From: JALYYC01 sp963795805
GTDB taxonomy: Bacteria > Chloroflexota > Dormibacteria > CF-121
NCBI GenBank assembly: GCA_963795805.1
Contig: CAWCIV010000001.1
Span: forward strand, 186,001 to 250,000
Length of the DNA stretch: 64,000 nt
Direction of reading: 5' to 3'
Shown here piece after piece: positions 15,461-23,111 of this stretch (positions are counted from its first letter, which is position 1; each line of letters begins with the position of its first letter). Position numbers and translations under genes: made by a program. Under the pieces are notes generated by a model. That model was given only the letters and a program-made list of their open reading frames with translations, made no database searches and had not been told where the DNA came from.

Positions 15461-16620
15461 ACGCCCGAGGGTTGGCTGCCGCGCGGGTGGCCGAATGAAT
15501 CGACCGATTGCTGGGCCACCTGTGCCGCCACGGCGTCGCCGCCGCCCGGGATGACCACGACCGGGGTCCCGACCTGCGCCCAGGCAAAGAGGTAGCTCAT
15601 CACGTCGACCGGTGTATGAATGCAGCCGTGGCTGGCGAAGGGGCCGGAGGTCGACCCTGGGCCGTACGCCGAAGGGGGTTCCCAGGCGGCATCGTGGATC
15701 CCTTCGCCGGTGTTCGTGAACCAGAGCACCATCGACACCTTCGTGTCCGGGTACCAGTAGGGGGAATTCTTCGGCCAGGGCGACTGCATCGTCCAGGGGG
15801 CCGACTTGCGCGTCACCTGCATCCGGCCGATGTCGGTTGGCAGCGCCGCGCGTCCGGTCGTGACCAGCGTGTCCTGGACCAGGCGCCCGTGATCGAACGC
15901 CTGCAGTCGCTGGCCGGCGATCGAAACGACGATCACCTGCGCCGGTAGCTGGGCAACCAGGGCGTTGTGGACGAGCGGGCTGTACCGCTCCACCCCGGCC
16001 GCGCCGAGCGCCACCTGGTCGGGATCAGCCGATCCGATCAACGCGGCGTAGCGCTCCATCAGGCCGGGGGTCCGGCCGATGGCGAGCTTCAAGAATGCCG
16101 CTACCGTCGCGTCGTTGCGTCCGTTGGCGAGCGCGGCAAGGGCCGCGCCCCGCATCGCGTCGAGGCGTCCGGCGTACCGCGCGCCGATCACGAGGGCCGC
16201 CTGCTCGACCGCGGCGTTCTCGGCCAGCTGGGCGCGTTGCAAGGCGACCACCTCCGCGTTCAGCGATGCGACCCTGGCGGCGATTCGCCGCAGGCCGGTG
16301 GCTGAGGCGCTCTGCTCCTGCCGTCGCAGATCCGCCGCCTGGCGACCGATGGGGGAGAGGTCGGACTGGTCGACGCCGATCGTGGTTGCGGCGCGCACAC
16401 CGGCATCCACCTCGGCCAGTCGCCGGGCGACCGAGTTCCGCTGCCCCTCCAGGGCCGCGCTATCGAGGCGTCCGAGCTCCCAGCCGGCGGTGGCCGCGGT
16501 CAGGCTGACGACCAGAACCGCCAGCACTGCCAGCGTCGGGCCGCGCCGGATCCGGCCCTCGAACGCGGCTGGTGGCAGGCCACCGAGCCGGGGTCGACTC
16601 AGTCGATAATGGTCAGTCAC
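15457..16620 (-). CDS. L,D-transpeptidase (YkuD fold), membrane-anchored
   Basis: About 387 residues from GTG 16620. One N-terminal membrane helix (LAVLAVLVVSLTAATAG, about 30-47) is followed by an Ala/Arg-rich helical stalk (about 50-230). The C-terminal YkuD catalytic domain carries FASHGCIHTPVDVMSYLF, with Cys as nucleophile and a His just before it. Such enzymes cross-link peptidoglycan by 3-3 bonds or attach proteins to it. Canonical HGC-x-R is HGC-x-H here. The frame stays open to 16920 upstream, but the extra residues are low-complexity shadow sequence of the GH3 gene. It is divergent from the GH3 lipoprotein, suggesting shared control of wall remodelling. Confidence 0.85.
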   Translation of the reverse strand: MTDHYRLSRPRLGGLPPAAFEGRIRRGPTLAVLAVLVVSLTAATAGWELGRLDSAALEGQRNSVARRLAEVDAGVRAATTIGVDQSDLSPIGRQAADLRRQEQSASATGLRRIAARVASLNAEVVALQRAQLAENAAVEQAALVIGARYAGRLDAMRGAALAALANGRNDATVAAFLKLAIGRTPGLMERYAALIGSADPDQVALGAAGVERYSPLVHNALVAQLPAQVIVVSIAGQRLQAFDHGRLVQDTLVTTGRAALPTDIGRMQVTRKSAPWTMQSPWPKNSPYWYPDTKVSMVLWFTNTGEGIHDAAWEPPSAYGPGSTSGPFASHGCIHTPVDVMSYLFAWAQVGTPVVVIPGGGDAVAAQVAQQSVDSFGHPRGSQPSGV

Positions 16621-16708
16621 GTTAGCGGATAAGTTGATAGTCCTATTGTAGCTAAGACACAGTCCTGGGTGGGGAGGGTCGACTGGATGGGAGACTGAGA
16701 TCAAGGCG

Positions 16709-17881
16709 ATGTCACGTCTGACGGCGGTCCTCCTGCTCGGCATCCTTGGCGCGGCCGCGTGCGGCCCCGTGGCAGGCCGGCCGGGTCCCTCAGCGACCGC
16801 CTCGCCGGTCGGGACCCCCTCGCCCTCACCCAGCCCGACGCCCTGCGCCGACCTTGTCTTTGCTTCGATGAGTGAGGAGCTGCGCATCGGCCAGCTGTTT
16901 CTCCTCGGTCTGGCCGACAATCAACTGGGGCCCACCGAGCGGAACGCCATCGCCGCCGGCCACTTCGGATCGGTCTGGTTCGTCGATCGCACCACCGTGG
17001 GCGTTGCGGCGATCCAGGCCGTCAGCGGCGCCGTTGAGCAGCTGGCGGGGTCGGCCACCGGCGGCGTGCGCTTCTTCGTCGCCGCGAACCAGGAAGGTGG
17101 CATCACGCAGGCCCTCCACGGGCCGGGCTTCTCGGAAATCCCCAGCGCGCTGGCGCAGGGCTCGCTCGCTCCGGGGACGTTGCGCGCAGATGCGACAACC
17201 TGGGGCCAGCAGCTGAACGCCGCCGGGGTGAATCTCGTCTTCGGTCCAGTCATGGATACCGTTCCGCCCGGCACGGATGCGCAAAACCAGCCGATCGGCG
17301 CGCTCCAACGCGAGTACGGACACGACCCGGTCACGGTGGCATCGCACGGGGTCGCCGTGCTGGCCGGTCTTCACGCGGCAGGCGCCGCCACCACGATCAA
17401 GCATTTTCCCGGCCTCGGGCGCGTTCAGGGGAACACGGACTTCACCAGCGCGACCGACTCGGCGACGAGCTCGACGGACCCGTCCCTCGAGCCATTCAAG
17501 CAGGGTCTTGCCGCCGGGACGGACTTCGTCATGGTGGCGCTGGCCACTTATACCCAGATCGATAAAGCCCACCTCGCCGTCTTTTCGTCGATCGTGATGC
17601 GCGACCTGCTGCGCACGCAGCTCGGCTTCCCGGGCCCCATCATGTCGGATGATCTCGGCGCCACGGCCGCCGTCGCCAGTATCCCGGCGGGGACGCGGGC
17701 GATCGACTTCCTCAATGCGGGGGGCGACATGATCATCTCCAAGACGACGCCGGCCGCCCTGATCATGGTGCAGGCAATCCGCGCCCAGGAGGCCACCAAT
17801 CCCGCTTTCACGTCCCGCGTAGACGATGCCGCGCGGCGCGTCCTGCGTGTCAAGGAGGCCTACCACCTGCTGCCCTGCTGA
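16709..17881 (+). CDS. Glycoside hydrolase family 3 lipoprotein (NagZ-like)
   Basis: 390 residues. The N-terminus has a lipoprotein signal (LLGILGAAACG) and a Pro/Ser/Thr linker. The rest is a GH3 barrel with AANQEGGITQ, KHFPGLGRVQGNTD and the likely nucleophile Asp in IMSDDLGA. In NagZ-type beta-N-acetylglucosaminidases the loop after KHFPG carries an Asp-Ser-His catalytic segment; here the equivalent reads NTDFTSA with no His, so activity may differ. Surface location fits turnover of wall sugars. It is transcribed away from the L,D-transpeptidase. Confidence 0.83.
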   Translation: MSRLTAVLLLGILGAAACGPVAGRPGPSATASPVGTPSPSPSPTPCADLVFASMSEELRIGQLFLLGLADNQLGPTERNAIAAGHFGSVWFVDRTTVGVAAIQAVSGAVEQLAGSATGGVRFFVAANQEGGITQALHGPGFSEIPSALAQGSLAPGTLRADATTWGQQLNAAGVNLVFGPVMDTVPPGTDAQNQPIGALQREYGHDPVTVASHGVAVLAGLHAAGAATTIKHFPGLGRVQGNTDFTSATDSATSSTDPSLEPFKQGLAAGTDFVMVALATYTQIDKAHLAVFSSIVMRDLLRTQLGFPGPIMSDDLGATAAVASIPAGTRAIDFLNAGGDMIISKTTPAALIMVQAIRAQEATNPAFTSRVDDAARRVLRVKEAYHLLPC

Positions 17882-17923
17882 GCGGGCAAGGTTGCCGTTA
17901 CCGCTCCGTTACATCGCGACCAC

Positions 17924-19567
17924 ATGGACCTCCTCTTGTATCCGGTCATGGTCGCGGCGGTCCTCGCCCCCGCGCTTGCCTTCAGGCGGCGCCACGACTG
18001 GCTGGAAGCGCTTGCCCTGGGGGCCACCGTCTCCTTGAGCGGATGCGCGGCCCTGGCCTTCGGTCGCTTCCTCCTGATGCTCCCCGAGAGCTCCCCAAAG
18101 ACGGTTGGTCTGGTGACCCTCGGCATCGTCCTGGTTTGCGGTTGTGCCCTCGTCATCCGCACGGCGCGGGGAAGCGGGAGGCCCTGGCATCGTGGGCCAC
18201 CGCCGCCGGCGGTGGTCTTGACCCTGGCCGGCGCGGCGCTCCTCGCCGTCGGCCTGGAAGCGGTCGTGCCGCATTTCGGCATCGCGGATTTTTACTACGA
18301 CTGGTGGGAGCACTTCGACCTCGCCCGTTTCTATCTCGCACCCGGGGATCTCTTTCGCCGCTACCTGGATGGCTACGGCGTCACCTCCCGCACCCCCGTA
18401 TACAACCTGGTGACAGGTCTCGCGCTCAGCCTCTTCGGGGACCGCTTCAGCGTCTTCCAGCTGGCCACGGCCGCGCTTGGCTGGCTCTGGGTGATGCCCG
18501 CCATGCTGCTCGCGCGCCGCTTCCTCCACGAGCAAGGGATCCGGCTGGTTGCGCTGCTCGCGCTCAGCCCGCTCATCCTCTTCGCCACGACCTATACCTG
18601 GCCCAAAGGCCTGGTCACATTCTTCGCGCTGCTGGCGCTGGACCGCTTCCTCATCCTGCGGCGGGCACAACCTGGCCAGGCGGCTTCCCTGGCGGCGCAG
18701 TTCGGGCTGGCAGGTGGCATGACCCTGATGACACACCAGGGGTTCATCGGTTATCTCCTGCCGCTCTACGGCCTCCTTGCCTGGGATGCGATCGTCAGGC
18801 GCCGCTCGCCCGCTCCGCTCACGATTGCGTGTGCGGTCGGCGCGCTGGTCGCGCTGCCCTGGTATGCCTGGGCCACCGCCCAGTACGGTGTGAGCACGGC
18901 CCTGGCCGGGTACCCGGTGTCCTCCTACGCCACCCCGATGCTGTGGTTGGTCGATCACATCATCGTCGTTGTCAGTTCGGCGGTGCCCCTGGGCATCCCC
19001 ATGCGCGCCTTCGGGGCGACACCGCTCCAGGAAGTCTTCATCACCTATCTGCGGACCGCCGTCGGACTGCTCGGCATCGTCTTCTTCATCCGGCTCCTGG
19101 CGCGCTCGATCGGTCGCTCGCCGTCTCGCCCCACGGGGGTCGCACCGGTCATCGCCTTTGCGATCTCGGGCATCCTGACGACGACGCTCCTGCTCAACGG
19201 GTGGGGTAATGGGTGGGCGAGTGCCGCGTCCGTCTTCATCCCGGCGATGGTGGCCCTGGTCGTGGCCGCCCTGGCGCGCGCGCCGCTCACCGAGGGCCTG
19301 CTCCGGATCGCGCTCGCGGAGTGCCTCGCGCTGCTTGCCGCGGCCATCGTCTATATGTGGTCGCCCGCCTCGCTGGCAGAGCCGAATGCGCGGCTCGCGA
19401 TCGCGCTCCGGGTCCGATTCCTCGGCCAGGACGTCTTGTGGCTGGGCCTCGTGCTGCTGCTGCTGGCGGCCACCCTGTCCCTGGTGGCCGTCTCTGGGTT
19501 CCGCCCCATCCTGGCACAAAAAAAGAGCCCCGCACCGGGTGGTGCGAGGCTCCCTGATCTTTCTTAG
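17924..19567 (+). CDS. Polytopic membrane protein of unknown function, GT-C-like
   Basis: 547 residues with about 12 hydrophobic helices from the N-terminus on. The first long extracytoplasmic loop contains FYYDWWEHFDLARFYL, an acidic/aromatic loop of the kind seen in dolichyl-phosphate-mannose-type (GT-C/GT39) glycosyltransferases. I cannot assign a family, so glycosyl transfer is only a suggestion. The last 16 codons run through the strong terminator of the convergent cold-shock gene, giving a charged tail (LAQKKSPAPGGARLPDLS) that may not be functional. An equally long ORF on the opposite strand is a composition shadow. Confidence 0.72.
   Translation: MDLLLYPVMVAAVLAPALAFRRRHDWLEALALGATVSLSGCAALAFGRFLLMLPESSPKTVGLVTLGIVLVCGCALVIRTARGSGRPWHRGPPPPAVVLTLAGAALLAVGLEAVVPHFGIADFYYDWWEHFDLARFYLAPGDLFRRYLDGYGVTSRTPVYNLVTGLALSLFGDRFSVFQLATAALGWLWVMPAMLLARRFLHEQGIRLVALLALSPLILFATTYTWPKGLVTFFALLALDRFLILRRAQPGQAASLAAQFGLAGGMTLMTHQGFIGYLLPLYGLLAWDAIVRRRSPAPLTIACAVGALVALPWYAWATAQYGVSTALAGYPVSSYATPMLWLVDHIIVVVSSAVPLGIPMRAFGATPLQEVFITYLRTAVGLLGIVFFIRLLARSIGRSPSRPTGVAPVIAFAISGILTTTLLLNGWGNGWASAASVFIPAMVALVVAALARAPLTEGLLRIALAECLALLAAAIVYMWSPASLAEPNARLAIALRVRFLGQDVLWLGLVLLLLAATLSLVAVSGFRPILAQKKSPAPGGARLPDLS
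19516..19552 (-). terminator. Terminator of the cold-shock gene, inside the convergent coding sequence
   Basis: On the minus strand GAGCCTCGCACC and GGTGCGGGGCTC pair (12 positions, one mismatch) around a 4-nt loop. They are followed by seven T residues, a classic intrinsic terminator 20-55 nt after the csp stop. It lies within the last codons of the plus-strand membrane-protein gene. Confidence 0.9.
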
Positions 19568-19570
19568 ATC

Positions 19571-19765
19571 CTAGACGGCGACGCGAACGTTTTTCGCGCG
19601 CGGTCCCTTCGGGCTCGGCTCAGTATCGAAACTGACCTTCGCCCCACTGTCGAGCCGGTCGAAATCTTCGGCGGCACTGCGATGGAAGAAATAGTCGTTG
19701 CCGTCTTCCGCAGTGATGAAACCGAAGCCGCGATCGGCATTCAAGTTCTTGATGGTTCCAGACAT
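19571..19765 (-). CDS. cspA: Cold-shock-domain protein
   Basis: 64 residues, a single OB-fold cold-shock domain with RNP1 (RGFGFI) and RNP2 (DYFFH; the usual form is VFVH). It binds single-stranded RNA/DNA and acts as an RNA chaperone. The start is set by GGAAAGGAGTGACCACA before ATG 19765; the upstream in-frame extension is 5' UTR. Acidic and basic residues alternate at the C-terminus (PKGPRAKNVRVAV) as usual. It is monocistronic with its own promoter, a structured leader of nearly 90 nt and a strong terminator. Confidence 0.95.
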   Translation of the reverse strand: MSGTIKNLNADRGFGFITAEDGNDYFFHRSAAEDFDRLDSGAKVSFDTEPSPKGPRAKNVRVAV

Positions 19766-19794
19766 TGTGGTCACTCCTTTCCCGAACGTAGTTG

Positions 19795-19865
19795 CCTCGC
19801 GTTGTCGAGGCCTGTTCGAGCGGGCCCACGGCGAGCGCATCCGCAACGGATACGGGGTAAGTATA
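19795..19865 (-). promoter_or_regulatory. Promoter and structured 5' leader of the cold-shock gene
   Basis: On the minus strand TATACT (19865-19860) is a near-consensus -10; the -35 is weak. Transcription starting near 19853 would place ATCCG-TTG-CGGAT (19851-19839) at the extreme 5' end. A second stem, GCCTCG-ACAACG-CGAGGC (19812-19795), follows before the Shine-Dalgarno sequence. Long structured leaders are typical of csp mRNAs and can mediate temperature-dependent translation. Confidence 0.55.
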
Positions 19866-19881
19866 CCCGAAGCCCCAACCG

Positions 19882-20088
19882 CTAAACGCGAACGGCCTGT
19901 TTCAGCTTCAAAGCCACCACCGGACAGGCGTCGACAGCCCTCCGCGCGTTCGGGAGCAGGGCGTCCGTTACCGGATCGTTACGAACGATCGGATAGCCCC
20001 AGTCGTCGAGGCTGATGCGCTCGGGGAGCAGTTCGGCGCAGAGTCCGTGCCCGTCACAGCGAATGCGATCGATGGCAAGCCTGGTCAT
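19882..20088 (-). CDS. Small 3Fe-4S-type ferredoxin
   Basis: 68 residues. The cysteines are in CDGHGLC and, near the C-terminus, DACPVVAL. The missing fourth ligand (position occupied in CxxH) is typical of single-cluster 3Fe-4S ferredoxins that serve cytochromes P450 and related oxidoreductases. ATG 20088 overlaps the end of the NuoF-like gene by 4 nt, so it is the last gene of the 22992-19882 electron-transfer operon. It probably carries electrons between the NuoF-like flavoprotein and a redox partner. The cold-shock promoter lies against its 3' end. Confidence 0.88.
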   Translation of the reverse strand: MTRLAIDRIRCDGHGLCAELLPERISLDDWGYPIVRNDPVTDALLPNARRAVDACPVVALKLKQAVRV

Positions 20089-21320
20089 GCTGCCTGCCGT
20101 ACGCTTCCCTGCAGGCAGACCCCGCGCTGGTGAGCCGCAAACTCCTCGTCGAAGACGCCCAGCGCGCTCCGCATGAGCCCCACGGCTCCATCGGGGTGGC
20201 GGCAGGCGCCACGCCCGGCCATCTGCAGGCTCCACCGTGCGACGCGCTCCAGGTCATCGGCTCGTGCCGTGCGGCGCGCGAGCCTGGCCATGGCCTCTGC
20301 GATGGCAGCCAGTCCGAACAGACAGGGCCCGCATTGCCGCGCGCTCTGTAACGCCATGTAGGTCATGATCCGGCTGGTCGTCATGACCCCGCAGTCGGCC
20401 GTCGACAGTGGGGCCACAACCCCGCAACCCAACGCTAACCCGCGGCTCCGCATGCTCGCATGGTCCAGTTCGACGTCCCAGGCGTCCGCAACTCGAGCCC
20501 AGGCTCCGAAATACCCTCCGAGGAGGACTGCCTGGAGACCGCCTCGCGTTGCGCCGGCGAGCTCAATGACGTCGCCGACCCTGGATCCCAGCTCCACTTC
20601 TCGAAGTCCGGGACGCGGTACCGCGCCCGAAACCGTCACGAGTCCAAAGCCGTGGGCCCCGCCCTGGCCGAGGCCGCGATACCACGAGTCGCCGTACTTC
20701 GCAATCAGCGCAGCGATGGCCAGGCTCTCGACGTTCTGCACCAGAGTCGGCCGCCCGCGCACGCCGCGTTCGAAGGGTCGCGGCGGCGTTGTCGTTGGCA
20801 GTGCCGCGGCCGAGTTGGCGAAGTTCACCGCGGCGGTCTCCTCGCCGGCGACGTAGGCCGTGGGCGCGTCGAGCAGCCGGACCCGCCGCCGGCCGAAGTC
20901 GGCCTGCCGCTCGGCCACCGCGCGATGCATCGCCGGGCGGGCCGCCTCGTGGGCCGCCCCGATATAGAAGATGAGTTCGTCGGCGCCGACGGCGTCGGCC
21001 GCGAGCAGCGCGCCGTCGAGGATGAGATGAGGGCGCTGTGCCATCAAGGTGCGATCCTTGACGCTGAGCGGCTCGCCTTCGGCGCCGTTGACCAGGACCA
21101 CCGCCTGCCCTCCGGTGCGCTCCGCGACCGACCGCCACTTGCGGCCGACCGGGAATCCCGCGCCGCCCCGACCCTGGAGCCCGCTGGCCTCGAGGATGCC
21201 GATCACGTCGGACCGCCGCTCAGGCGCTGGCAGTGAGCCGATGCGCCGGCGATGGCCGTCCAGGGTTTCCGCGGTAGGGGGACCGCCGAAGATGGTGGGG
21301 CCTGCGGCGGTCGCAAGCAT
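20085..21320 (-). CDS. NuoF-like (51-kDa) flavoprotein with altered iron-sulfur ligands
   Basis: 411 residues from ATG 21320. The FMN/NADH domain contains GLQGRGGAGFPVGRKW and NGAEGEPLSVKDRTLM. An SLBB-like part (SGAVPRPGLREVELGSR) and the C-terminal cluster domain (SARQCGPCLFGL ... GRGACRHPDG) follow. Complex-I NuoF binds a 4Fe-4S cluster with S-C-G-x-C-x-P-C plus a later Cys; here the first Cys is Ala, leaving three. It sits with a ferredoxin and a ferric-reductase-like cytochrome, not with other Nuo subunits, so it probably acts as a stand-alone NAD(P)H:ferredoxin-type electron entry module. Longer upstream ORF starts run into the neighbouring gene. Confidence 0.87.
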   Translation of the reverse strand: MLATAAGPTIFGGPPTAETLDGHRRRIGSLPAPERRSDVIGILEASGLQGRGGAGFPVGRKWRSVAERTGGQAVVLVNGAEGEPLSVKDRTLMAQRPHLILDGALLAADAVGADELIFYIGAAHEAARPAMHRAVAERQADFGRRRVRLLDAPTAYVAGEETAAVNFANSAAALPTTTPPRPFERGVRGRPTLVQNVESLAIAALIAKYGDSWYRGLGQGGAHGFGLVTVSGAVPRPGLREVELGSRVGDVIELAGATRGGLQAVLLGGYFGAWARVADAWDVELDHASMRSRGLALGCGVVAPLSTADCGVMTTSRIMTYMALQSARQCGPCLFGLAAIAEAMARLARRTARADDLERVARWSLQMAGRGACRHPDGAVGLMRSALGVFDEEFAAHQRGVCLQGSVRQAA

Positions 21321-21321
21321 G

Positions 21322-21579
21322 TCAGGCCGCCCGCCGCGCGGGACCCGTCTGGACGGCAGGTGTGCCGTCGAGGCCGAGCTCGCTGCGCACGATCCCGACC
21401 AGCGCACCCAGCAGGCCCCCACATACCGCACCGCCGTAAATGGCCGTACCGATCAGCACGATCGCATTCGGCATCGCGGGGTCCATCAGCGCCACAACCG
21501 TCCCGAGCAGGCCTCCGCTGATCAGTCCGCCGCCTACCGCTCCCGCCGCCGCCGCCCTCACCGAGTTCTTCATGATCAT
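21322..21579 (-). CDS. Small Gly/Ala-rich two-helix membrane protein
   Basis: 85 residues with two Gly/Ala-rich hydrophobic helices (AGAVGGGLISGGLLGTVVALM and IYGGAVCGGLLGALVGIV) and a polar tail. GGAGGTGATCA upstream of ATG 21579 is an unusually complete match to the 16S anti-Shine-Dalgarno sequence. It overlaps the cytochrome stop (ATGA) and ends 1 nt before the NuoF-like start. No family recognised. Its place between the cytochrome b and the NuoF-like gene suggests a structural subunit of the membrane electron-transfer complex (inference). Confidence 0.7.
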   Translation of the reverse strand: MIMKNSVRAAAAGAVGGGLISGGLLGTVVALMDPAMPNAIVLIGTAIYGGAVCGGLLGALVGIVRSELGLDGTPAVQTGPARRAA

Positions 21580-22145
21580 TGATTGATCACCTCCGCGAGC
21601 AGCATGCGGGCGGGCACCTTACGAAATTGTGAATGGATCCGCCAGCCGATGGCGACCGCCACCATCGCGATGCATCCGGCGTAGATGGCCAGCATCCAGC
21701 CGAAGCGCGTGTCACTCCCAGTGCCCACGCTGTGTATCACCGCAATCGGCCAACAGGCATAGGTGAGCCAATGGACCAGCCGCCAGGCACGGGCGCCAAC
21801 GAGGCCCCGCAGCAGGCTGGTCACGACCACGGCGACGATCAGGTAGAGGGCGACAACGCCGACGCCCAGCCAGAGTTGGCGGTATGAGGACGAAAACGGC
21901 ACCAGGGCGGCGTTCCAGCCCAGGGCGGTAAAGGGATCGACGACCGCGGTCACGATATGGAGCGTGAGGAAGACGACCGCGACCAGGGCGAGGTTGCGGT
22001 GAAGGCCGTTCGTGACGAAGCGTGGCCATGCTGGCGATTGCCAGCGCAAGACGGACAGGACGCCAAGCACGACCACGGCGGTGAGCAGCAGGAGCGAGAC
22101 GACGCCTCCGCCTCGGGTCGCATACCAGAGGATGCTGTTGTTCAT
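21576..22145 (-). CDS. Ferric-reductase-like transmembrane cytochrome b
   Basis: 189 residues with six predicted membrane helices in the ferric-reductase-like/YedZ arrangement. Histidines suited to bis-His heme ligation occur in NGLHRNLALVAVVFLTLHIV and RLVHWLTYACWPIAVIHSVG. The latter, WRLVHWLTYACWPIAVIHS, closely follows family members. It lacks the C-terminal FAD/NAD domain of full ferric reductases, so electrons must come from another subunit, plausibly the NuoF-like protein and ferredoxin encoded downstream. Overlaps on both sides are of the ATGA type. Confidence 0.87.
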   Translation of the reverse strand: MNNSILWYATRGGGVVSLLLLTAVVVLGVLSVLRWQSPAWPRFVTNGLHRNLALVAVVFLTLHIVTAVVDPFTALGWNAALVPFSSSYRQLWLGVGVVALYLIVAVVVTSLLRGLVGARAWRLVHWLTYACWPIAVIHSVGTGSDTRFGWMLAIYAGCIAMVAVAIGWRIHSQFRKVPARMLLAEVINQ

Positions 22146-22690
22146 GCGGCAATGCTCTCTGGATCAGGCCAGGTGCCGATGTAGTGGATCGTTCCGTCGG
22201 TCTCGACGAGGCGAGCGGCCAGCCGGTGCTGCTGGAGCCACGCAATGGCGCCATCGTCTTTGCTGATGGCGGCCGACGCGGCGGCATCGGCGTGAAGGCA
22301 GGTCCGTGCCGCCACCGTGATCGACTGCCAGGGGGACGCCTCGGTCGCGCGCGTCGTCGCCAGGGCACCAGTGCGGATCGCGATCCGGTCCAGGTCGGCA
22401 CTGGCCAGACCCCGGCCAGGCTCACCGACGGGCACCTGCCAGCCGCCGGCCGGCGCGTCCCCTGCGGTGGCGATGTCCATGTCCAGGCTCACCAGGACTC
22501 CACCGTGCCGCGCGGCTCGCAAGGCCGCCGCGACAGCGCGATCGGCGCTGCGCGCTTTTTGCGTCGAATCGAGGCTCCGGATGACGGCGTCAACCGCCGC
22601 CGTTGCCGGCGATAGCCCGTCTTGCTCGGTTGTCAGGACTCGCACGGTCGTGCCCTGCTCCACCCAGGTCTTTGTGGCGATCGACATCAT
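22142..22690 (-). CDS. Shortened, degenerate ApbE-like protein
   Basis: 182 residues against more than 300 for active ApbE flavin transferases. Recognisable parts are the start (GTTVRVLTTEQDG), the central GGVLVSLDMDIATAGDAPAG (normally VNLGGDI) and the ending AIRTGALATT...WQSITVAARTCLHADAAA...LVETDGTIHYIG. Missing are the whole FAD-contact region between the first two and the H-x-x-D-P-x-T-G metal/flavin segment. I infer it cannot transfer FMN, although it keeps ApbE's place beside a ferric-reductase-like cytochrome and NuoF. It may bind a partner or nucleotide. It overlaps the small upstream gene and the cytochrome start. Confidence 0.75.
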   Translation of the reverse strand: MMSIATKTWVEQGTTVRVLTTEQDGLSPATAAVDAVIRSLDSTQKARSADRAVAAALRAARHGGVLVSLDMDIATAGDAPAGGWQVPVGEPGRGLASADLDRIAIRTGALATTRATEASPWQSITVAARTCLHADAAASAAISKDDGAIAWLQQHRLAARLVETDGTIHYIGTWPDPESIAA

Positions 22691-22992
22691 GAACCTCCGC
22701 TGGTCGCGACGGGAGGAGCCGTCGCCGCCGCCGGGGCCGGCGTGGCGGCGACCGTTGGTGCGGTTGTCGCAGCGCTCGCCACCGTGGCGCTTGGCGTCGG
22801 CGTCGCGGTCGAAATGGCGGCCACCGTGGTGGAGGCCACCTGTTTGCCTGCAAAGGAGGCGGCGGCCGCGTAACTCAGACCCCCGACGGCGACCAGCGAG
22901 CCGATGCCGGCGCTTACGCTGATGCGTCGCAATAGTCCGAGGGCTCGATCCCGATCGCTCGGGGTCAGTGGTCGTTGTCCTGTCGGCTTCAT
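22687..22992 (-). CDS. Small membrane-anchored Ala/Thr-rich protein heading the redox operon
   Basis: 101 residues. A basic N-terminus (DRDRALGLLRRI) leads into one hydrophobic helix (SVSAGIGSLVAVGGLSYAAAA). The exported tail is made almost only of Ala, Thr, Pro, Val and Ser. GAGGT precedes ATG 22992. It is first in an operon of six overlapping genes. In related gene sets this position often holds an FMN-binding-domain protein; none of that domain is present here and I see no flavinylation sequence of the D-x-x-S-G-A-T kind. Similar in style to the protein at 25960-26214. Function unknown. Confidence 0.68.
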   Translation of the reverse strand: MKPTGQRPLTPSDRDRALGLLRRISVSAGIGSLVAVGGLSYAAAASFAGKQVASTTVAAISTATPTPSATVASAATTAPTVAATPAPAAATAPPVATSGGS

Positions 22993-23034
22993 CGGTTGAT
23001 ACCTCGATCGATCTGTTTGTTTCGCATGCTGTCG

Positions 23035-23073
23035 ATGATGCGCGGGGAAACCTTGCGAAATCGTGAGCGCATC
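23035..23073 (-). promoter_or_regulatory. Putative regulator site and -10 of the redox operon
   Basis: On the minus strand GATGCG (23073-23068), ten variable bases, CGCAAGG (23057-23051), ten bases and CATCAT (23040-23035). The same arrangement, GATGCG...CGCAAGC-N10-CATGAT, stands before the HtrA-like gene at 26315-26352. The element occupies the -35 position, as OmpR-type activators often do. Confidence 0.45.
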
Positions 23074-23111
23074 ACCTTTAAGGGAGGTGTCGCGCGAAAC
23101 GGCAGGCCGGT

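Noticed and set aside
17909..19519. 536-codon ORF on the minus strand opposite the polytopic membrane protein
   Set aside because: Its product is a featureless Arg/Glu/Gln/Asp-rich string, while the plus-strand frame gives regularly spaced membrane helices. It is a codon-composition shadow.
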